Source: Chloroflexota bacterium
GTDB lineage: Bacteria; Chloroflexota; UBA6077; JACCZL01
NCBI GenBank assembly: GCA_030447245.1
Contig: JAUJPG010000045.1
Span: 1-35,063, forward strand
Length of the DNA: 35,063 bases
Direction of reading: 5' to 3'
Translations under genes and position numbers: made by a program
Notes under the pieces: model-generated
Databases searched by the model: none
Told to the model about the DNA's origin: nothing
The model's input: the letters and a program-made list of their open reading frames with translations, nothing else
Shown here: piece by piece, positions 1 through 8,170 of the stretch
How the letters are laid out: each line of letters starts with the position of its first letter
How positions within the stretch are numbered: position 1 is the first letter of the stretch

Positions 1-842
1 AGCGGATCCAGGTCGGCCTGCTCAACATCATGGAGGAGCGCGACGTCCAGATCCGCGGGTACAAGGTCCGCCTGCCGCTCGATCTGTTCCTGGTCGCCAG
101 CGCCAACCCTGAGGACTACACCAATCGCGGACGGATTATCACCCCGCTCAAGGACCGATTCGGATCGCAGATTCGCACGCACTACCCGAAGACGATCGAG
201 CACGAGATCGACATCATGGACCAGGAGCGTACCGGCTTCGCGGCCGACGGCTTCAACGTGGCGGTTCCCGACTACATGAAGGAGATCATCGCCGAGGTCA
301 CCCATCTGGCGCGCCACAGCTCGGAGATCGCCCAGCGCTCTGGTGTGAGTGTGCGCGTCTCGGTCTGCAACTACGAGAACGTCATGTCGAACGCGTTGAA
401 GCGCTCGATTCGATTGCGCGAGCAGCAGGTCGCCCCGCGGGTCAGCGACTTGGTCGCGGTCGTCTCGTCAACAGGCGGCAAGATTGAACTTGAGACGGTG
501 GGCGATACGAGCGAGGAGAAGGTTATCGACAAGCTGGTCCAGCGGGCCGTGCTGAACGTGTTCAATCGGCGCTTCAAGGTTGACGAGCTGGACGAGCTGA
601 TCAAGAATTTCGACAATGGCTTGGAGGTCCAGGCTGCCGACGACATGTCCTCCCTGGAGTACATGCAACAGGCGGCTGAGGTAGGCGGTCTTACGGATGC
701 GGTCCGCCGTTTGGAGGCGCAGGGCAATTCGGCGACGGTCGCATCGGCGATGGAGTTCGTCCTCGAAGGCCTGCATCTGCATCGCAAGTTGAACAAGGAT
801 CGTGTGGTCGGCGCGGCCGGGCGGTTTCGGTACGGAGCATGA
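1..842 (+). CDS. MoxR/ChlI-type AAA+ ATPase, 5'-truncated by the window edge
   Basis: The reading frame is open from the window edge and ends at 840-842, so only the C-terminal ~280 residues are visible. The segment LFLVASANPEDYTNRGR followed by PLKDRFGSQI is the sensor-1 and arginine-finger region of magnesium-chelatase-like AAA+ ATPases; the Walker A and B motifs must lie upstream. The remainder is helical lid and C-terminal domain. Proteins of this family usually act with a VWA-domain partner to remodel or metallate a target. The next gene encodes such a VWA protein, matching the paired arrangement known from actinobacteria (for example Rv0958/Rv0959 of Mycobacterium tuberculosis). A true Mg-chelatase role is unlikely, since no bacteriochlorophyll genes are visible. 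The family call is confident; the target is unknown. Confidence 0.85.
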   Translation, partial: RIQVGLLNIMEERDVQIRGYKVRLPLDLFLVASANPEDYTNRGRIITPLKDRFGSQIRTHYPKTIEHEIDIMDQERTGFAADGFNVAVPDYMKEIIAEVTHLARHSSEIAQRSGVSVRVSVCNYENVMSNALKRSIRLREQQVAPRVSDLVAVVSSTGGKIELETVGDTSEEKVIDKLVQRAVLNVFNRRFKVDELDELIKNFDNGLEVQAADDMSSLEYMQQAAEVGGLTDAVRRLEAQGNSATVASAMEFVLEGLHLHRKLNKDRVVGAAGRFRYGA

Positions 843-847
843 CGTTG

Positions 848-887
848 CGCCCTCACCCCAGGCCCACGCCCTGGCGGGGGAGAGGAC
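848..887. repeat. Imperfect hairpin, REP-like or weak terminator
   Basis: Just after the ATPase stop, a C-rich arm (CCTCACCCC) faces a G-rich arm (GGGGGAGAGG), with inner CAGG and CCTG also able to pair. Elements of this CCTCACCCC/GGGGAGAGG style are common intergenic repeats in high-GC genomes. There is no T-run, so it is not a classical intrinsic terminator. Confidence 0.4.
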
Positions 888-892
888 CTGAG

Positions 893-946
893 AACACATG
901 TGCCGCGCGCAACACGTGCGCTGCGCGGAACACGTGCGCTGCGCGG
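893..946. repeat. Three tandem copies of an 18-bp unit
   Basis: Positions 911-928 and 929-946 are identical 18-bp units (AACACGTGCGCTGCGCGG). Positions 893-910 are a diverged third copy matching at 14 of 18 bases. The array fills the gap between the ATPase and the VWA gene and ends about 14 bases before the VWA ribosome-binding site. Each unit contains the palindrome CACGTG or a variant, so it could be a protein-binding array or simply a slippage product. Confidence 0.7.
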
Positions 947-970
947 GGTGGGGGGCTCTAGGAGCGCCCG

Positions 971-2992
971 ATGACGAACATCCGCTACTCACGCTGGGAC
1001 GGGTCCCAGCAGCTCTTCGGGCTCGACGCCGACGAGCTCATGGAGGCGTTGTCCGAGGATCTGCTGGACGACGGCGACGTCATGAAGGCACTTCAGAGGA
1101 TGATGCGCTGGGGCGCAGAGAACCCCGACGGTCAGCGGATGCCCGGTCTCCAGGAGTTGATCAACCAGCTCCGCAATCAGCGCCAGCAGCAGCTCGAGCG
1201 CTATGACATGTCGGGCGTCCTCAAGGACCTCGAGGAGCGCCTGGAGCAGGTAGTCAGGGCCGAACGCGAGGGGATCGAGCGCCGCGTCGAGGAAGGTCGT
1301 CAGAAGATCGAGTCCGGCGAGGCTCCGGAGCAGGCAGCCTTCCAGAAGGCCCTCGAAAGGATGGCCGACCAGAAGCGGCAGCAGCTCGACAAGCTCCCAC
1401 CGCAGCCAGCTGGCCAGATCCAAGAGCTCTCCGATTACGATTTCATGGACGGCGACGCGCGACAGCAGTTCCAGGAGCTGCTGGAGATGCTCCAGCAGCA
1501 GATGATGCAGCGGCAGTTCCAGGGAATGCAGCAGGCCATCCAGGGGATGAGCCCAGCCGACATGCGGGGCGCCCGTCAGATGCTCCAGGATCTCAATCAG
1601 ATGCTGCGCGAGAGAGTCGAGGGCGGCCGGCCCGACTTCGACGGCTTCATGGACAAATGGGGCCAGCTCTTTCCGGGCGCGGAGAACCTGGACCAGCTGG
1701 TGGAGCAGCTTCAGCAGCAGATGGCCCAGAGGCAGTCGCTGCTCGACAGCATGAGCCCAGATCAGCGGCGTCAGCTTCGGGAGATGATGGATGCTGCGCT
1801 CCAGGATCCCGCGCTCCGGCAGGAGCTGGCCGAACTGGCGATGAACCTGGAATCGATCTCCCCGATGTCTGATATGCGGCAGCGTTACCCGTTTCGAGGC
1901 GACGATCCGCTGTCGCTCCAGGAAGCGATGAAGCTTATGGGCGATCTGCAGTCGATGGACCGCCTCGAACAGCAGCTACGCGGCGCCGAGGCGGACGCCG
2001 ACCTGGAAGGTGTCGACGCCGAGGAGCTGCGGCGGCAACTCGGCGACGAGGCCGCCGAGTCGCTCCAGCAGCTCAAGCAGCTCCGCAAGCTGCTCGAGGA
2101 TGCCGGCTACATCGAGCAAAAGGGCGAGGAGTGGGAGCTGACGCCGCGCGCGATCCGGAAGATTGGCCAGAAGGCATTACGCGACATCTTCTCGCAGCTC
2201 AAGAAGGACCGCGTCGGCCGCCACGAGACTGACCACCGGGGAACCGGCGGCGACCGCACCGACGACACCAAACGGTACGAATTTGGCGATCCGTTCCTGC
2301 TGGACCTCAACAAGACGGTCATGAACGCCGTCGAGCGACAGGGCGCCGGCAGCCCGGTTCGGTTGCGACCGGACGATTTCGAGGTGTACCGGACCGAGCT
2401 GATGACGCAGTCGTCAACGGTGCTGATGTTGGACATGAGCCGTTCGATGATCCTGCGCGGCTGCTTCAAGGCCGCCAAGAAGGTCGCAATGGCGCTGAAC
2501 TCGCTCATCAAGGGGCAGTTCCCGCGCGACAACCTGTACATCGTGGGATTCTCGTACTACGCTCGCGAGCTCCGGCCCGAGAGCCTGCCGCAGCTTACCT
2601 GGAATGAATGGGTCTACGGCACCAACATGCAGCACGGGTTCATGCTGGCTCGCCAACTTCTGGCCCGGCACAAGGGCGGCACCCGCCAGGTCATCGTCAT
2701 CACCGACGGAGAACCGACCGCTCATTTCGAGGGCGGGCGGGTCGAGTTTTCCTACCCTCCGACCTGGCGGACGTTCCAGGAGACACTCAAGGAAGTCCAG
2801 CGATGCACTCGAGAGGGAATCACGATCAACACGTTCATGCTTGAACGGAGCTACGCGCTGACCAGCTTCGTCGAACAGATAACGAGGATCAACCGCGGCC
2901 GCGCCTTCTTCGCCGACCCGGAGCGTCTGGGTGACTACATCCTGGTCGACTACCTGAAGCAGAAGCGGCGAACGCAACGCAGCGCATCGTAA
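971..2992 (+). CDS. VWA-domain protein, partner of the upstream MoxR/ChlI-type ATPase
   Basis: The 673-residue protein has two parts. Residues ~60-390 are charged and very Gln/Glu/Leu-rich, with repeated QQ and LxxLL-like stretches that predict long helices or coiled coil. Residues ~475-650 form a von Willebrand factor A domain. The MIDAS motif DMSRS is at residues 488-492, with the later GTNMQHG and ITDGEPT segments supplying the remaining metal-site positions. AGGAG at 961-965 precedes the ATG by a short spacer, which fixes the start. There is no signal peptide or membrane segment, so it is probably cytoplasmic. Its length and architecture match VWA partners of ChlI-like ATPases; such pairs are thought to act like a chelatase motor with a metal-dependent adaptor. 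The substrate is unknown. Confidence 0.88.
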   Translation: MTNIRYSRWDGSQQLFGLDADELMEALSEDLLDDGDVMKALQRMMRWGAENPDGQRMPGLQELINQLRNQRQQQLERYDMSGVLKDLEERLEQVVRAEREGIERRVEEGRQKIESGEAPEQAAFQKALERMADQKRQQLDKLPPQPAGQIQELSDYDFMDGDARQQFQELLEMLQQQMMQRQFQGMQQAIQGMSPADMRGARQMLQDLNQMLRERVEGGRPDFDGFMDKWGQLFPGAENLDQLVEQLQQQMAQRQSLLDSMSPDQRRQLREMMDAALQDPALRQELAELAMNLESISPMSDMRQRYPFRGDDPLSLQEAMKLMGDLQSMDRLEQQLRGAEADADLEGVDAEELRRQLGDEAAESLQQLKQLRKLLEDAGYIEQKGEEWELTPRAIRKIGQKALRDIFSQLKKDRVGRHETDHRGTGGDRTDDTKRYEFGDPFLLDLNKTVMNAVERQGAGSPVRLRPDDFEVYRTELMTQSSTVLMLDMSRSMILRGCFKAAKKVAMALNSLIKGQFPRDNLYIVGFSYYARELRPESLPQLTWNEWVYGTNMQHGFMLARQLLARHKGGTRQVIVITDGEPTAHFEGGRVEFSYPPTWRTFQETLKEVQRCTREGITINTFMLERSYALTSFVEQITRINRGRAFFADPERLGDYILVDYLKQKRRTQRSAS

Positions 2993-3096
2993 GAAGCGCT
3001 GTCCGACCGATCCGGCTCTCCGAGTCCGCCGAGCCATCCGATACACTTGGGCGCAAGCCGCCGTCCCATCGGATCGGCGCGGGTTGCCGGAACTTC

Positions 3097-5043
3097 ATGA
3101 AGAGTACGCTCCCGCCACGGTTTCCGGCCCGCTTGGCTCTGATGCTCGTGCTGCTGATCGTGGGCTGCGGTCCCACCCTGCCCGCGCAGCCTGAGCCTCG
3201 GGCAACCACGCCGCCGCCGTCGGTCGAGCAGGCACCGTCATCCGCGACCCGGGCACCCACTTCGAGGGCCCTGGCACCACCGACGGCTGTACCGAAAGTG
3301 GGCGAGCGGTTGTCGTCCAGCGAGACGCGGGCGGCCCTCCCGCGGCCTCAGAGCCCGCCGACGCACACGGCTGCCGCTCCTATGCCCTTGCCGTTCCCAG
3401 CGTCGCAGGCGGGCGGTGGCCCGCGGCCACCGTTGACGCCGCGCTGGGCGTACGAGCCGTGGGTCTGGGAGGACGAAGAGAATACGGCTGAGGCAGTCCG
3501 CGACCTGGTCGACGGGTATCAGCGGCGGGGCATCCCGGTTGGCGCCGTGATCATCGACAGCCCCTGGCAGACCAACTACTCAACCTTCCAATTCAACCGT
3601 GATTATCCCGATCCGGGCAAGCTGATCAGCGACCTCCACGGCCGCGGCGTCAAAGTGCTGCTCTGGACGACGTGCTTCGTGAACGTCTCTTCCGAGGACG
3701 GGCCCGAGCGCGGCAAGGCAGCGACCTACGACGAGGCGCTTGCGAGGGGCTACTTCGTCGACGGCGGCACGGTCTACTCCTGGGACAAGGGGGAAGGCAG
3801 CGCGATCGACTTCTTCAATCCCGAGGCTGTCGCCTGGTGGTACGCCCAGATGGACCGGGCCTGGAGCCTCGGCCCCGACGGCTGGAAGGTCGACAGCCAC
3901 GAGGGCAACTTGCCGGACTTCGTCCAGACCGCGGCGGGGCCCAAAACCCAGGGGGAATATGGGACGGCCTACTACCGTGCCTTCTACCGCTACGTCGCCG
4001 AGCGCAGTCCGGAGGCGATCATCACGGCCCGACCGTACGATGGCGGCTCGGTCTACGCGCCGCTCGACGTTACCCCGGCCGGTTGGGTCGGCGATCAGAT
4101 CCCGGACTGGGGGCCCAAGGGTATCCAGGAGGCGCTGGACAACATCCTCGCGTCCGCCGAACTGGGCTACGCGGTACTCGGATCGGACATTGGCGGCTAT
4201 CGGCCGGGCGAGCGATTCGTGCGGCTGTTCCTACGCTGGGTGCAGTTGGGCGCGCTGAGCCCGCTCATGGAGAACGGCGGCCGCGGCGAGCACCGGCCCT
4301 GGGAGATCGATCGCGACATTGTCGACGAGTACCGCTACTACGCCAGGCTCCATCACCAACTCGTCCCGTACCTCTATGGCGCCGGTGTCGAGGCCCACCA
4401 GACTGGCCGGCCCATCATCCGCGACGTTAGCCGCGCGGCACGCCAGTACACGCTCGGCGAGGATCTACTGGTCGCCCCGATCACCACCCGCGACGACGAG
4501 CGTGACGTGTCCATCCCGGGCGGCGCGCGTTGGCACGACTACTGGGATGACGACCGGGTCATCACTGGACCGACCGTCGAACGGTACCGGGCGGCGGTCG
4601 ACCGCATCCCGCTGTACATCAAGGCCGGAGCGATGATCCCGATGCAGGTCGCCGATAAGCAGACCGGTCACGGCGACCTCGGTTCGGCCGGCTCGCTGAC
4701 GCTGCTCGTGTATCCGAGCCACGATGGCGAGAGTCAGCGAACCTACCGTCCGGATGCGCAACGGAGCGTTGCGATGAGCAACCGCCGCGATGGGACCAAC
4801 GTGACCATCGAGATCGGCAGCCACACCGAGCGATACACGTTGCGAATTAAAGAGTCCCATTCCCCCGGCGCGGTGACCCTTCGGCGCACTGGCGGCGAGA
4901 CTGCCCTGCCCGCGCTGGCGTCCTGGGCCGAGTTTGACGGGGCGGACGAGGGTTGGTTCTACGACTCTCCCCGACGCTACCTCTGGGCACGCTTCGACAC
5001 CCAAGACAGCGACGCTCGTCTGACCTATAACACGCCACCGTAA
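3097..5043 (+). CDS. Glycoside hydrolase family 31 lipoprotein (alpha-glucosidase/alpha-xylosidase type)
   Basis: This is a 648-residue exported enzyme. The N-terminus has basic residues, a hydrophobic stretch (LALMLVLLIVGC) and a lipobox with Cys24, so the mature protein should be lipid-anchored outside the cytoplasm. Residues ~25-115 are a Pro/Thr/Ala-rich tether. The GH31 (beta/alpha)8 barrel follows. DGWKVDSHEG carries the likely nucleophile Asp266, VGDQ the likely acid/base Asp333, and LGSDIGGYRPGE is the family's conserved segment. C-terminal beta-sandwich domains follow. GH31 enzymes retain configuration and release alpha-linked glucose or xylose from the non-reducing end. The exact substrate cannot be read from sequence. 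The gene stands alone, 104 bp after the VWA gene. Confidence 0.9.
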   Translation: MKSTLPPRFPARLALMLVLLIVGCGPTLPAQPEPRATTPPPSVEQAPSSATRAPTSRALAPPTAVPKVGERLSSSETRAALPRPQSPPTHTAAAPMPLPFPASQAGGGPRPPLTPRWAYEPWVWEDEENTAEAVRDLVDGYQRRGIPVGAVIIDSPWQTNYSTFQFNRDYPDPGKLISDLHGRGVKVLLWTTCFVNVSSEDGPERGKAATYDEALARGYFVDGGTVYSWDKGEGSAIDFFNPEAVAWWYAQMDRAWSLGPDGWKVDSHEGNLPDFVQTAAGPKTQGEYGTAYYRAFYRYVAERSPEAIITARPYDGGSVYAPLDVTPAGWVGDQIPDWGPKGIQEALDNILASAELGYAVLGSDIGGYRPGERFVRLFLRWVQLGALSPLMENGGRGEHRPWEIDRDIVDEYRYYARLHHQLVPYLYGAGVEAHQTGRPIIRDVSRAARQYTLGEDLLVAPITTRDDERDVSIPGGARWHDYWDDDRVITGPTVERYRAAVDRIPLYIKAGAMIPMQVADKQTGHGDLGSAGSLTLLVYPSHDGESQRTYRPDAQRSVAMSNRRDGTNVTIEIGSHTERYTLRIKESHSPGAVTLRRTGGETALPALASWAEFDGADEGWFYDSPRRYLWARFDTQDSDARLTYNTPP

Positions 5044-5173
5044 ACGGGAATTCTGAGTCGGACGGCGATCGACGACGCAGAAGTCGCGAACTCGCAAACG
5101 CCGGCGACCGGCCCGTGCTGAATGCCCGTCACGCGGTCGTCCGTGGTGTATCTGTCGCCCCCCATGTGGCCGC

Positions 5174-5806
5174 GTGGCAACGGACGAGCCGGCACGCAAC
5201 GTATCGGCGACGGAGATACCCGCAAGCGGAGCTCTGGAGTCGCAGGGCGAGGCGGTCGCCAATCTCCCGGCCTACGCCCGAGAAGACACGATCGATCCCC
5301 TCGTGCCAGCGACCCTGCTGCAACGCCGAGCGCTACTCGCGAAGCGAGGCCGCGCCAACCAGGCGGACTACGTCGCGGGCCTGGCGCAGCTCAGCGCTGT
5401 GCTCGTCTCTGAGGCATTCGCCGCGGGTGATCCGCGCCACCGGGTGCTGGGCGCTCGCATCGCCGCCGCGTACCGGCCGGGCATGCTGCCGACGACTGAG
5501 CAGGGGCTGGCGCAACGCTGGAACTTCATTGAGACCGACCCGATCGAGCCCTACGGCGCGTGCGCCGAGACCGACGAGCATCCAGGTCGGACGATTCGCG
5601 AGGCGCGCGAGTTGATCGCTGGCCCGCCGATCAGCCTGGAGCCCGACGCGCCTACGCAAAGCGGGTCTGCCCGCGGTAGCGGTCCCGCGGAATCTAGACA
5701 CCTCCCCGTGGGCGGGCTATGCTGGCCCTATGATCCCGACAATCACTTCCCAACCGGAGCCCAATGTCGAGCGTGGCCATTCCCGGGCGCTGGTGTATCA
5801 CCGTGA
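5174..5806 (+). CDS. Uncharacterised protein, doubtful, GTG start
   Basis: This is an open frame of 210 codons starting at GTG with no clear ribosome-binding site. The middle (residues ~40-160) reads like protein, with helical Ala/Leu/Arg-rich stretches and a plausible codon pattern. The last ~45 residues run through the corA promoter and overlap the first 77 bases of corA in another frame, which suggests that the frame is longer than the real gene or that the gene has lost its end. I recognise no family. An opposite-strand frame at 5333-5701 is a competing but weaker reading. Confidence 0.4.
   Translation: MATDEPARNVSATEIPASGALESQGEAVANLPAYAREDTIDPLVPATLLQRRALLAKRGRANQADYVAGLAQLSAVLVSEAFAAGDPRHRVLGARIAAAYRPGMLPTTEQGLAQRWNFIETDPIEPYGACAETDEHPGRTIREARELIAGPPISLEPDAPTQSGSARGSGPAESRHLPVGGLCWPYDPDNHFPTGAQCRAWPFPGAGVSP
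5695..5723 (+). promoter_or_regulatory. Sigma70-like promoter of corA, apparently leaderless
   Basis: The -35 box TAGACA (5695-5700) matches the consensus at 5 of 6 positions, the spacer is 17 bp, and the -10 box TATGCT (5718-5723) matches at 4 of 6. Transcription would begin about seven bases after the -10 box, which is exactly the A of the corA ATG at 5730. There is no ribosome-binding site between, so the message would be leaderless. Confidence 0.6.
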
Positions 5807-6746
5807 CTCGATCCGCGACGACCTGCCGCTGTCGCACATTGACCGGGCGCTCGCCGAGGACGGAACTCTGGTCTGGCTTGACGTCCAGGGTCCGACTGAG
5901 GGTGACTTCGAGCTGCTTGCGAGCGAGTTCGACCTCCACCCGCTCGCCATTGACGATCTCCGCAAGGGCTTCCAGCGGCCGAAGGTAGACCAGTATGACG
6001 GCTCGCTGCTCATCGTCCTCTTCGACGTCCAGACCCCGCCGGCCGGTAAGCCGCTGATTCTGCAGGAGCTCGACATCTTCGTCGGGCAGAACTACGTGAT
6101 CACCGTCCATGAGGCGCCGGTGCCGGCGATCGAATCCCTGCGTCAGCGCTGGCAGCGGCAACCAAGCCTGTGCGGGTCGAATCCGCTTGGCTTCTTGATC
6201 TACCACCTGGCGGACGAGCTGGTCGACCAGTACTTCCCGGTCGCTGACGCCCTGGAATCGCGGATCGAGGATGTCGAGGAGCGACTCTTCGGGGGCTTCG
6301 ATCGGCGATTGCTGCGGGAAGTGTTCGCCCTTCGGCGCGACCTGATCCAGTTGCGCCGCGTGCTTGGGCCGGAGCGTGACGTGTTCAATCTGCTGCTGCG
6401 CCGTGACGACGGGATTGTCGACGACGAGACCCGCCCCTACTTCGCCGACGTCATGGACCTGGTGCTGCGCCTGATGGACACCGTCGACACGATGCGCGAG
6501 CTGGCCGCCGCCGCGCTGGAGGCGTACCTCTCGTTGCAGTCGAACCAGCTCAACGAGGTCATGAAGCGGATGGCGGCGCTGACCGTGACGCTGATGGTCC
6601 CGACGCTCGTCGCGGGCGTCTACGGGATGAACTTCGCGACGATGCCAGAGCTTGGCTGGACCTTTGGCTACCCGTACGCCCTCCTGCTCATGTTCATCGG
6701 CGCGACCGCCGCCGTGCTGTACTTCCGCCGTAAGGACTGGTTGTGA
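5730..6746 (+). CDS. corA: CorA-family magnesium/divalent cation channel
   Basis: The 338-residue protein has a long soluble, helical N-terminal domain and two C-terminal membrane segments. The first membrane helix ends in the family signature YGMNF, with GMN at residues 299-301. The second spans about residues 312-330 and is followed by the basic tail RRKDWL. CorA proteins are homopentameric channels in the inner membrane that import Mg2+ (some carry Co2+ or Ni2+). The start agrees with a promoter that places transcription at the initiator ATG. The gene leads a three-gene set: the next start overlaps its stop by four bases. The family call is secure; ion preference is not shown. Confidence 0.95.
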   Translation: MIPTITSQPEPNVERGHSRALVYHRDSIRDDLPLSHIDRALAEDGTLVWLDVQGPTEGDFELLASEFDLHPLAIDDLRKGFQRPKVDQYDGSLLIVLFDVQTPPAGKPLILQELDIFVGQNYVITVHEAPVPAIESLRQRWQRQPSLCGSNPLGFLIYHLADELVDQYFPVADALESRIEDVEERLFGGFDRRLLREVFALRRDLIQLRRVLGPERDVFNLLLRRDDGIVDDETRPYFADVMDLVLRLMDTVDTMRELAAAALEAYLSLQSNQLNEVMKRMAALTVTLMVPTLVAGVYGMNFATMPELGWTFGYPYALLLMFIGATAAVLYFRRKDWL

Positions 6747-7561
6747 GTGGCGCTCGGGGGCACCCGATGGAATCCTTGCCGCCGGATGATCAGGTGAGTG
6801 AGGCACTCGTTCTCGAGAGCCGCGGCGGGAGCGTAGTCCGACTGGTCCTCAACCGGCCGGCGGCCCGCAATGCCCTGGACCCTGAGCTGGCCGGAGCACT
6901 CGCGGCGGCGATCCATGCCGCCTCGAGTGATGCGACCGTCCGCGTCATTGTCCTGACGGGCGCCGGCAGCGCCTTTTGCGCCGGCGCGCAGCTTGACGGA
7001 CTGCTGGCGGGGATCGAGCAGCACGACGCTCAGGCCGTGGGCGCGTCGTTCGGCGCTGTCGGGGACGTCTACCAGGCGCTGTTGGATGCTCGGCCGCCAA
7101 CCATCGCCATGGTCAACGGCTACGCGCTGGCCGGCGGCTGCGGGATAGCCACGGCGTGCGACCTGGTCATCGCCTCGGATCGCGCCCAGTTCGGCTACCC
7201 GGAGGTTCAGCTGGGGCTGATGCCGGGGATGGTGATGTCGCTGCTGTTTCGGTTGGTGGGATTCCGGATCGGGCTGGAGCTGGCGTTGACCGGCCGGCGC
7301 GTCTCGGCGGAGGAGGCGGCGCGGATCGGGCTGATAAACCGCGTCGTCGCTCACGACGCCTTGGAGGCGAGCGTGGATGCGCTGGCCGAGCAGCTCGCGG
7401 ATTTGAGTCCGACGGCGCTCGCGTCGATCAAGCGCTGGGCCCGGGCGCTGCCCCAGGCGGACCTCGCCCGAGCGCTGGAGCAGGGACGCGACGTCAGTAC
7501 GCTGTGCGCGCTGAGCCCGGAGGCCCGCGAAGGGATCGCGCGATTCCTGAAGAAGTCATGA
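6743..7561 (+). CDS. Enoyl-CoA hydratase/isomerase family protein
   Basis: The 272-residue crotonase-fold protein starts at GTG 6743, overlapping the corA stop by four bases, with AAGGA at 6732-6736 as ribosome-binding site. A later ATG at 6770 is an alternative. Crotonase hallmarks are present: NRPAARNAL, the first oxyanion-hole strand GAGSAFCAGAQLD, and the second, ALAGGCGIATACD. Of the two hydratase glutamates, the one in PEVQLG (Glu154) is kept, but the one expected in GGGCELA-type sequence is Gly134. The enzyme may therefore be an isomerase, a hydratase with a single catalytic Glu, or another crotonase activity, rather than a classical beta-oxidation hydratase. It is translationally coupled to corA and to the NUDIX gene. 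Confidence 0.88.
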   Translation: MSGARGHPMESLPPDDQVSEALVLESRGGSVVRLVLNRPAARNALDPELAGALAAAIHAASSDATVRVIVLTGAGSAFCAGAQLDGLLAGIEQHDAQAVGASFGAVGDVYQALLDARPPTIAMVNGYALAGGCGIATACDLVIASDRAQFGYPEVQLGLMPGMVMSLLFRLVGFRIGLELALTGRRVSAEEAARIGLINRVVAHDALEASVDALAEQLADLSPTALASIKRWARALPQADLARALEQGRDVSTLCALSPEAREGIARFLKKS

Positions 7562-8151
7562 GCGACCAGCACCAGGCGTCAATCCCGGTTGACCCGAGCG
7601 GCTACTCCGACCCCGGGCGCCCGCGCTTCTGCGCCAGGTGCGGCGGGGCCCTGACAGGCGAGCCACGCGGCGGGCGCGACCGGCCGGTCTGCCCGGCCTG
7701 TGGCTGGGTCTACTATGCCCGCGGTGCTCTGGGTGCCGCGGTGGCGATCGTCGCGCTCGAGGGCATCCTGCTGGTTCGGCGCGCCCACGAGCCGTACGTC
7801 GGGCAGTGGATGCTGCCGGCCGGCTTTGTCGAGTACGGCGAGTTCGCCGAGGAGAGCGCGGTCCGCGAGGCTGAGGAGGAGACCGGCTTGGAGGTCAAGC
7901 TGACCGGTCTGTGGGGCCTGTACTTCGGGACCGACGATCCGCGCAACGTCTCGCACCTGGCGGTGTATGGCGCCAGGATCGTCGGCGGCGCGGCCCGCCC
8001 AGGCGATGACGCAGACGAGCTAGGCTTCTTCGGGCGCGGCGCGTTGCCGGCCGAGATAGCCTTCCAGGGACATCGCCGCGCGCTCGCCGACTGGGAGCGC
8101 GCGCCGGATCGGCCGGTTGCCCCGACTCTGGGAGACCCAAAGTCACTCTGA
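7558..8151 (+). CDS. NUDIX hydrolase with N-terminal zinc ribbon
   Basis: The 197-residue protein starts at ATG 7558, overlapping the previous stop in an ATGA arrangement. An N-terminal zinc ribbon is formed by Cys25/Cys28 (FCARCGG) and Cys45/Cys48 (VCPACGW). A complete Nudix box at residues 89-111 fits Gx5Ex7REUxEExGU exactly (GFVEYGE, then REAEEETGL). Nudix enzymes hydrolyse nucleoside diphosphates linked to another moiety. A zinc ribbon before the box is typical of the NudC-like and ADP-ribose or NADH pyrophosphatase groups, but the substrate cannot be assigned here. A longer frame beginning at 7156 lies over the hydratase gene and is rejected as the start. Confidence 0.9.
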   Translation: MSDQHQASIPVDPSGYSDPGRPRFCARCGGALTGEPRGGRDRPVCPACGWVYYARGALGAAVAIVALEGILLVRRAHEPYVGQWMLPAGFVEYGEFAEESAVREAEEETGLEVKLTGLWGLYFGTDDPRNVSHLAVYGARIVGGAARPGDDADELGFFGRGALPAEIAFQGHRRALADWERAPDRPVAPTLGDPKSL

Positions 8152-8170
8152 GGAAACGAGGAGGAGTGCC

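Noticed and set aside
5694..6806. 370-codon minus-strand frame opposite corA
   Set aside because: corA is certain on the plus strand; the antisense frame is low-complexity and has no recognisable motif.
7156..7557. N-terminal extension of the NUDIX frame
   Set aside because: It lies inside the hydratase gene and is Arg/Gly-rich shadow; the ATGA overlap at 7558 gives a clear start.
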